5,054 nucleotides of DNA from Actinomycetota bacterium. GTDB taxonomy: Bacteria > Actinomycetota > CADDZG01 > WHSQ01. Both the position numbers and the translations under genes were made by a program. Position 1 is the first letter of the stretch, and each line of letters begins with the position of its first letter. Shown here piece by piece: positions 1 through 3,294 of the stretch. The DNA lies in NCBI GenBank assembly GCA_013695055.1, contig JACDBF010000366.1:1-5054 (forward strand), written 5' to 3'. The notes under the pieces are model-generated. The model saw nothing but the letters and a program-made list of their open reading frames with translations, was not told the origin of the DNA and ran no database searches.

Positions 1-203
1 GTGAGCGCCGGCAGGAGCTCGGGAAAGTAGCGGCCCAGCGGCTTGCGGTCGCGGCTGAACATCTCGATGGAATCCCCGGCGGCAAAGACGAGAGCCCTGA
101 ACCCGTCCCACTTGGGCTCGTAAAGCCATCCCTCGCCCTTGGGAATCTCTTCTTTCAGGCGAGCGAGCATGGGGTCTAAAGGGGGCTGAAAAGCGAGGAC
201 CAT
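1..203 (-). CDS. ATP-dependent DNA ligase, N-terminal part (cut by left window edge)
   Basis: The visible 67 codons start the adenylation domain of an ATP-dependent DNA ligase, the enzyme that seals nicks through a lysine-AMP intermediate. A PMLA segment (residues 11-14) leads into the nucleotidyltransferase motif I EPKWDGFR (29-36); K31 is the expected AMP-accepting lysine. A SRDRKPLGRYFPEL stretch (54-67) follows, as in LigC/LigD-type ligases. The adenylation domain sits at the very N terminus, so this is a stand-alone LigC-like ligase or a LigD with the ligase domain first; the rest lies outside the window. I chose ATG at 203 because a CATTAT -10-like hexamer ends seven bases upstream, which suits a leaderless start, and no Shine-Dalgarno is present. 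An in-frame ATG at 236 would add 11 residues (MASGPKRHYCV). The gene is divergent from the PHP gene. Family assignment is firm; the subtype and the exact start are not. Confidence 0.88.
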   Translation of the reverse strand, partial: MVLAFQPPLDPMLARLKEEIPKGEGWLYEPKWDGFRALVFAAGDSIEMFSRDRKPLGRYFPELLPAL

Positions 204-209
204 GACGCA

Positions 210-215
210 ATAATG
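210..215 (-). promoter_or_regulatory. Putative -10 hexamer for the ligase gene (leaderless start)
   Basis: Read on the minus strand this is CATTAT, four of six matches to TATAAT including the key second A and last T. It occupies -12 to -7 relative to the ATG at 203, so transcription could begin on the start codon itself. I see no good -35 element. If translation really begins at ATG 236, this site would be inside the gene and the call would fall. Confidence 0.35.
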
Positions 216-241
216 CCGCTTCGGCCCGGAGGCCATGCGGC
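215..241. repeat. Nested GC-rich inverted repeat between divergent ligase and PHP genes
   Basis: Outer arms GCCGC (215-219) and GCGGC (237-241) enclose inner arms GGCC (223-226) and GGCC (231-234) around a four-base loop. The element lies upstream of both predicted start points. It has no T-run, so it is not a standard terminator. It could be a protein-binding site, or chance in GC-rich DNA. Confidence 0.3.
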
Positions 242-259
242 TCTCACACGTCGAGTGTC

Positions 260-265
260 TAAAGT
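260..265 (+). promoter_or_regulatory. Putative -10 hexamer for the PHP gene (leaderless start)
   Basis: TAAAGT fits the TANNNT actinobacterial -10 pattern and ends exactly seven bases before the GTG at 272, so the predicted transcript begins on the start codon. The TAA of this hexamer (260-262) is also the in-frame stop that rules out any earlier start for the PHP gene. No convincing -35 is visible. Confidence 0.45.
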
Positions 266-271
266 GATCGA

Positions 272-1312
272 GTGAGCCCCACCAACCTCGAGATCGCCGA
301 GCTCTTGGCCCATCGCGGAGAGGAAGCCGACGGCCATCGGGCCAAGGCGTATGAGCGCGCCGCCGGGGCTGCGCTCTACTGGGATACCGAGGCATCCGAG
401 GTCGCGAACGGGGGAGGCTCTCTTGAAGAGCTGGACTACGTCGGTCCCAGCCTCGCCCGCCGGATCGCCGAATGGTTGAGGGAATCGGCCGATGCTCCCG
501 AGCCGCCGCCCAAGCGGGCCGGCTTTAGCAGCTTCGCGCGCGCTCGGTCCGTCCTGGCGGACGCCCCGGGATGGGAGGGGAGGCTGCGCTCGGACCTCCA
601 GATGCACACAACCTACAGCGACGGCAAGTCCTCCATCCGGGAGATGGCGCTCGGCGCCGCCGCGCTCGGCTACACCCACCTAGCGATCACCGATCATTCG
701 CAGGGCCTCAAGATCGCCGGAGGCATGGACGCGGCTCGACTCGCGCAACAGGCGGCCGAGATATCCGCCGTGAACGCCGAGATGGATGCCGAAGGCTTCG
801 ATCTCACGATCCTTCATGGGCTGGAGATGAACCTCGACGGGCGCGGAGAGGGCGACATGGAGGCAGAGACTCTCGAGCCTCTTGACATGGTCGTCGGATC
901 GTTCCATTCAGCGCTGCGTTCGACAGACGATCAGACCGGCCGCTATCTCGGGGCCCTCGCGAATCCCCACGTCCAGATCATCGGTCACCCGTCGTGCCGG
1001 AGGTTCAACCGGCGCCCAGGGCTGACCGCCGACTGGCCTCGGGTAATGGAGGCTGCGGCCCATTCGGGTATCGCTCTCGAGATCAACGCTCATCCTCATA
1101 GGCAGGATTTGAGTCTTGACCTCCTGCGCCTGGCCGCCGATGCCGGCGTCACGCTGTCCATCGGCACCGACGCTCACGACCCCCAGGAGTTGAGGTTCGC
1201 CCCCATGTCTCTGGCCAGGGCCGCCGAGGCCGGCGTGGACCCAGGCAACATCGTGAATTTCTGGTCGCGCTCCGAGCTCTCCGAGTGGATCGCCCGCCTC
1301 GGCCAACCCTAA
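272..1312 (+). CDS. PolX-like HhH-PHP protein lacking the polymerase domain
   Basis: This 346-aa protein pairs the two ends of bacterial PolX. Residues 4-70 resemble the 8-kDa/helix-hairpin-helix DNA-binding domain of family X polymerases (RAKAYERAA at 23-31, hairpin LDYVGPSLARRIAEWL at 54-69). A Pro-rich linker follows, then a PHP phosphoesterase domain from about 104. Its metal-site motifs are present: DLQMHTTYSDG (108-118), ITDHS (139-143), HGLEMNL (182-188), GSFHS (209-213), GHP (238-240) and IGTDAHD (297-303). In PolX the PHP domain is a metal-dependent 3'-5' exonuclease/phosphatase, so a nuclease or end-processing role is likely here. PolX is normally about 570-590 aa; the palm and its acidic catalytic triad are missing and there is no sign of a frameshift or remnant. 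The first His of the HxH motif is Gln (Q110), as I recall for some PolX proteins. GTG 272 is the first start after an in-frame TAA. The SRPBCC gene follows after 20 bp. It could also be annotated as a histidinol-phosphatase-like PHP protein, but the HhH domain favours DNA. Confidence 0.88.
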   Translation: MSPTNLEIAELLAHRGEEADGHRAKAYERAAGAALYWDTEASEVANGGGSLEELDYVGPSLARRIAEWLRESADAPEPPPKRAGFSSFARARSVLADAPGWEGRLRSDLQMHTTYSDGKSSIREMALGAAALGYTHLAITDHSQGLKIAGGMDAARLAQQAAEISAVNAEMDAEGFDLTILHGLEMNLDGRGEGDMEAETLEPLDMVVGSFHSALRSTDDQTGRYLGALANPHVQIIGHPSCRRFNRRPGLTADWPRVMEAAAHSGIALEINAHPHRQDLSLDLLRLAADAGVTLSIGTDAHDPQELRFAPMSLARAAEAGVDPGNIVNFWSRSELSEWIARLGQP

Positions 1313-1332
1313 CCACATTAGATTTGGCGAGC

Positions 1333-1803
1333 ATGGGCGATCCGAACTTCTACAGCTTCCGCAGCGTTTGGGAGCTCGACGCCCCTGCGTCTGCGGTTTA
1401 CGCGGCGTTGTCCGAGATCGCCGACTACCCGAAGTGGTGGCCCGAGGTCAAAGAGGTAGAACGGATAGACGACGACCACGCGGCCTTCAGAGCGCGCGCC
1501 TTTCTTCCATACGACTTGCGTTTCATCGGGGCGCGCGCGCCCGGCGGCGAGCAAGAGCGTGCTCTGGAGATGACTCTGACCGGCGACCTCGAGGGCTTCT
1601 CGCGCTGGCGCATTGAGGAGCGTGGCGACAGCAGCCGCGCTCTGTTCGAGGAAGAGGTGGTCGCCAACAAGAAGCTTCTACGGCGAACGGCGCGCGTGGC
1701 TCGTCCGCTGTTCAAGGCCAATCACTCGCTCATGATGTGGCGTGGCCGCCGCGGCTTCGAGACTTATCTCGCCGGCTTTCTCTTGGGTCGAGCGGCCCTA
1801 TAG
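1333..1803 (+). CDS. SRPBCC/START-like (polyketide cyclase/dehydrase type) protein
   Basis: The 156-aa product looks like a single SRPBCC (Bet v 1/START-like) domain, a fold with a hydrophobic pocket that binds lipids or other small apolar ligands. The support is the typical N-terminal beta strand with an acidic turn (SVWELDAPASAVYAAL, residues 10-25), the signature helix ending IADYPKWWPEV (29-39), then alternating beta strands and a long C-terminal helix (about 127-153). There is no signal peptide or membrane segment. Nothing shows the ligand or whether it is an enzyme, so I give no specific function. I chose ATG 1333; an in-frame GTG at 1285 would overlap the PHP gene and add 16 residues that do not look like the family. 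The gene sits 20 bp after the PHP gene, so an operon is likely, although a TAGATT hexamer at 1319-1324 could give it a nearly leaderless transcript. Its last codon and stop overlap the end of the convergent HxlR gene. Confidence 0.8.
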   Translation: MGDPNFYSFRSVWELDAPASAVYAALSEIADYPKWWPEVKEVERIDDDHAAFRARAFLPYDLRFIGARAPGGEQERALEMTLTGDLEGFSRWRIEERGDSSRALFEEEVVANKKLLRRTARVARPLFKANHSLMMWRGRRGFETYLAGFLLGRAAL

Positions 1804-2223
1804 GAAGCGCAGCTCCTCGTCGTCGGGAGACTCGATGACCAATTGGCAGGTGGGGCAGTACCAGCGGGTCTCCAGCGGAGTGTCGCAGGCCTCGTGACGC
1901 GGGCCCGCGGGCCCCCCCGCGCGCCGGGAGCCCCAGTGGGACAGCAGGCGTAGGGCGCCGGCGAGCTGTGACCCGTCGGACGAGAGCTCATAGGCGACGC
2001 GCACGGGGCGCTTGGAATAGGGCCGCGCCACCAGCAGAGCCTCTTTCTCCAACCGCTTGAGGCGATCCGAGAGGATGTTCGGGGCAATGCCGTCCAGCTC
2101 TTCGGCCAGCTCGTTGAAACGCCGGGGGCCTTCCAGCAGCGCCTCGACGACCAGAAGCGTCCAGCGGTCACCTACCTGGGCCAGGGCGTTTGTCAACGGA
2201 GAGCTCTTGGCGGGCTCGCTCAT
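1798..2223 (-). CDS. HxlR-family winged helix-turn-helix transcriptional regulator
   Basis: The 141-aa product is a MarR/HxlR-type DNA-binding regulator expected to act as a dimer. The HxlR core is clear: GDRWTLLVVEALLEGPRRFNEL (from 18), the recognition-helix region IAPNILSDRLKRLEK (46-60) and the wing with VRVAYELSSDG (74-84). The N-terminal cysteine used for redox sensing by members such as YodB is replaced by serine (S8). A C-terminal tail instead carries H110, C113 and a CPTC pair (C123, C126), which could bind zinc or sense thiol stress; this is inference. ATG 2223 is chosen because the family core begins soon after; a TTG at 2304 would add 27 Gly-rich residues and read through the operator. 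The gene diverges from the HtrA-like protease with the palindrome at 2292-2311 between them, so the protease, and perhaps the regulator itself, is the likely target. It converges on the SRPBCC gene with a six-base overlap. Confidence 0.9.
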   Translation of the reverse strand: MSEPAKSSPLTNALAQVGDRWTLLVVEALLEGPRRFNELAEELDGIAPNILSDRLKRLEKEALLVARPYSKRPVRVAYELSSDGSQLAGALRLLSHWGSRRAGGPAGPRHEACDTPLETRWYCPTCQLVIESPDDEELRFL

Positions 2224-2248
2224 GTCCGCATCGTAGCCATCTCCTCCC
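2220..2248 (-). promoter_or_regulatory. Shine-Dalgarno with tiny ORFs coupled to the HxlR start
   Basis: On the minus strand GGGAGGAG (2248-2241) is 17 bases from the HxlR ATG, too far to serve it directly. It is well spaced (9 bases) for an ATG at 2231 that encodes only MRT and stops with a TGA (2222-2220) overlapping the HxlR ATG as ATGA. A second ATG at 2240, in the same frame, would give MATMRT. This could be a reinitiation leader for the regulator. The leaderless promoter proposed at 2230-2235 is the competing explanation. Confidence 0.3.
2230..2235 (-). promoter_or_regulatory. Putative -10 hexamer for the HxlR gene
   Basis: Read on the minus strand this is TACGAT, matching TANNNT at -12 to -7 from the ATG at 2223, so a leaderless transcript is possible. 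A second candidate, TACTAT (plus-strand 2291-2296), lies at the edge of the operator palindrome and would give a longer leader. Neither has a clear -35. Confidence 0.3.
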
Positions 2249-2291
2249 GAGGCTCCTTCACTCCGTCCTTGCGCTCCTCCTCGTAAGGTGA

Positions 2292-2311
2292 TAGTAACTT
2301 GCAAGTTACTA
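2292..2311. promoter_or_regulatory. 20-bp perfect palindrome, probable HxlR operator
   Basis: TAGTAACTTGCAAGTTACTA is its own reverse complement over all 20 bases. It lies in the gap between the HxlR gene and the divergent protease, 22 bp before the protease ATG. HxlR-family regulators generally bind short dyads in the promoters of neighbouring genes, so this is the obvious operator. A TAACTT -10-like hexamer for the protease (2295-2300) lies inside it, which would make binding repressive. The palindrome is AT-rich in a GC-rich window, which makes chance unlikely. Confidence 0.75.
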
Positions 2312-2319
2312 GTAACTAG
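2310..2319. promoter_or_regulatory. Third operator half-site
   Basis: TAGTAACTAG matches the left arm of the adjacent palindrome (TAGTAACTTG) at nine of ten bases and starts 18 bp after it. Together with the right arm it makes a second dyad, AGTTACTAGTAACT (2304-2317). Two overlapping dyads could let regulator dimers bind in register or in competition, close to the protease Shine-Dalgarno. Confidence 0.5.
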
Positions 2320-2321
2320 CT

Positions 2322-2327
2322 AGGAGG
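2322..2327 (+). promoter_or_regulatory. Strong Shine-Dalgarno of the protease gene
   Basis: A perfect AGGAGG sits six bases before the ATG at 2334 and fixes that start. It is the only start in the window with a canonical, well-spaced ribosome binding site; the others look leaderless. Confidence 0.85.
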
Positions 2328-2333
2328 AATGAG

Positions 2334-3224
2334 ATGTCGCTGCAAGAGACCGAAACGTCGATCAAGTCGGTGGCCGAGAAGGCCGGCGGGGCGATCGTTG
2401 GAGTGGGACGACGGTGGGGCCTTGGCTCGGGCGTCGTCATAAGCCCCCGGCGGGTACTCACCAACGCCCACAACTTGAGGGGCGAGGAGACCACCGTGGT
2501 GTTCGCCGACGGCCGGTCGGAGGCCGGCCGGGTTGCCGGAGTGGATGTCGATGCCGATCTCGCGGTCGTAACCGTCGAGGGCGAGACGCCCGAGGCCCTC
2601 GACTGGGCTGAAGGTGAGGCGTCCCTCGGCGATGCGGTCTTCGCGCTCGCAAACCCCGGAGGGCGGGGGCTCAGAGTCACCCACGGCTTCGTGTCCTCGA
2701 CCCAGAGAAGCTTCAGGGGCCCTAGAGGGCGGCGCATAACCGGCAGCATCGAGCACAGCGCCCCCCTCGTGCGCGGCTCCTCGGGAGGACCCATCGTCGA
2801 CGACTCGGGACGGGTTCTGGGTATCAACACCAACCGGCTGGGCGAGGGCTTCTATCTGGCCGTGCCGGCCGACGCCACCTTGAAGGAGCGGGTGGATGCC
2901 CTGGGCCGAGGAGAGTCTCCCTCCAAGCCGCGCCTCGGAGTGGGCCTCGCTTCGGCCCCCGTGGCGCGCAAGCTCCGCAGGGCAGTGGGGCTCCCGGAGG
3001 CCGAGGGCCTGCTCGTGCGAGTAGTGGAAGAGGACGGCGCAGCCGACCGGGCGGGGATCAAGGAAGGAGACCTCATCACGCACGCCGGGGGTCGCGCTCT
3101 CACCGACGGCGACGAGCTCTACGAGGTCCTCGACGCCGCCGGATCGGAGCTGTCGCTGAAGATCCTGAGAGGCGCCGAACAGCAGGATGTCACCGTCCGC
3201 TTCGCGGCCGAGGAAGGCTCTTAA
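2334..3224 (+). CDS. HtrA/Deg-like serine protease with one PDZ domain, predicted cytoplasmic
   Basis: The 296-aa product has a trypsin-like protease domain (about 15-190) followed by one PDZ domain (about 198-291). The catalytic triad is readable: H46 in VLTNAHNL, D75 in DADLAVV and S150 in GSSGGP, followed by VLGINTNR and YLAVPA as in HtrA/DegP proteases. The PDZ carboxylate-binding loop is probably LGVGL (201-205), and AADRAGIKEGDLI (236-248) is the usual PDZ helix-turn. Most HtrA proteases have a signal peptide or an N-terminal membrane anchor; here the protein starts with polar MSLQETETSIKSVAEK and I see no hydrophobic segment, so it should act in the cytoplasm on misfolded or PDZ-tagged proteins. 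The start is fixed by AGGAGG. The gene is divergent from the HxlR regulator across a 20-bp palindrome, so HxlR control is likely. The helicase gene follows after 62 bp but appears to have its own promoter. Confidence 0.9.
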   Translation: MSLQETETSIKSVAEKAGGAIVGVGRRWGLGSGVVISPRRVLTNAHNLRGEETTVVFADGRSEAGRVAGVDVDADLAVVTVEGETPEALDWAEGEASLGDAVFALANPGGRGLRVTHGFVSSTQRSFRGPRGRRITGSIEHSAPLVRGSSGGPIVDDSGRVLGINTNRLGEGFYLAVPADATLKERVDALGRGESPSKPRLGVGLASAPVARKLRRAVGLPEAEGLLVRVVEEDGAADRAGIKEGDLITHAGGRALTDGDELYEVLDAAGSELSLKILRGAEQQDVTVRFAAEEGS

Positions 3225-3253
3225 GGCACCGATACAGCCCAGGGAATGACGAA

Positions 3254-3272
3254 GTTGCCGGCCGGGCGCAAC
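3254..3272. repeat. Short inverted repeat upstream of the helicase promoter
   Basis: Arms GTTGC (3254-3258) and GCAAC (3268-3272) flank a GC-rich loop that overlaps the self-complementary CCGGCCGG (3258-3265). It ends two bases before the TATACT hexamer. No T-run follows, so it is a poor terminator for the protease gene. It may be a second regulatory site or chance. Confidence 0.25.
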
Positions 3273-3273
3273 C

Positions 3274-3279
3274 TATACT
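3274..3279 (+). promoter_or_regulatory. -10 hexamer of the helicase gene (leaderless start)
   Basis: TATACT matches the TATAAT consensus at five of six bases. Seven bases separate it from the GTG at 3287, so transcription should start on or one base before the start codon. A TTGCCG at 3255-3260 resembles a -35 but is only 13 bases away, too close to be convincing. Its last base is the first base of the LexA box. Confidence 0.6.
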
Positions 3280-3294
3280 CGAACGCGTGTTCGA
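3279..3294. promoter_or_regulatory. LexA operator (SOS box) over the helicase start
   Basis: TCGAACGCGTGTTCGA has perfect six-base arms (TCGAAC/GTTCGA) and a four-base spacer. This is the form of the mycobacterial and wider Gram-positive LexA operator, CGAAC-N4-GTTCG. It covers the last base of the -10 hexamer, the predicted transcription start and the GTG codon, so bound LexA would block RNA polymerase. I found no second copy in the window. UvrD/PcrA-type helicases are established SOS targets in other bacteria (for example uvrD in Escherichia coli), which fits. Confidence 0.85.

Noticed and set aside
176..1318. Minus-strand open frames opposite the PHP gene
   Set aside because: The PHP frame carries the complete set of family motifs. 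The antisense frames show no domain features and no start signals.
1285..1332. Upstream GTG start for the SRPBCC protein
   Set aside because: It would overlap the end of the PHP gene and add 16 Pro/Thr-rich residues outside the usual domain. ATG 1333 directly precedes the conserved region.
2224..2304. TTG start at 2304 extending the HxlR protein by 27 residues
   Set aside because: It would place the operator palindrome inside the coding sequence and add a low-complexity Gly-rich leader not expected for the family.
2292..2319. The palindrome as a transcription terminator
   Set aside because: It is AT-rich with no following T-run and lies between two divergent starts, where no gene ends.
2309..3083. 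Minus-strand open frames opposite the protease
   Set aside because: The plus-strand frame has the full catalytic triad, a PDZ domain and a perfect Shine-Dalgarno. The antisense frames look like compositional shadows.
3225..3286. A rho-independent terminator after the protease gene
   Set aside because: The short GTTGC/GCAAC dyad is not followed by T residues and sits immediately before a -10 hexamer.
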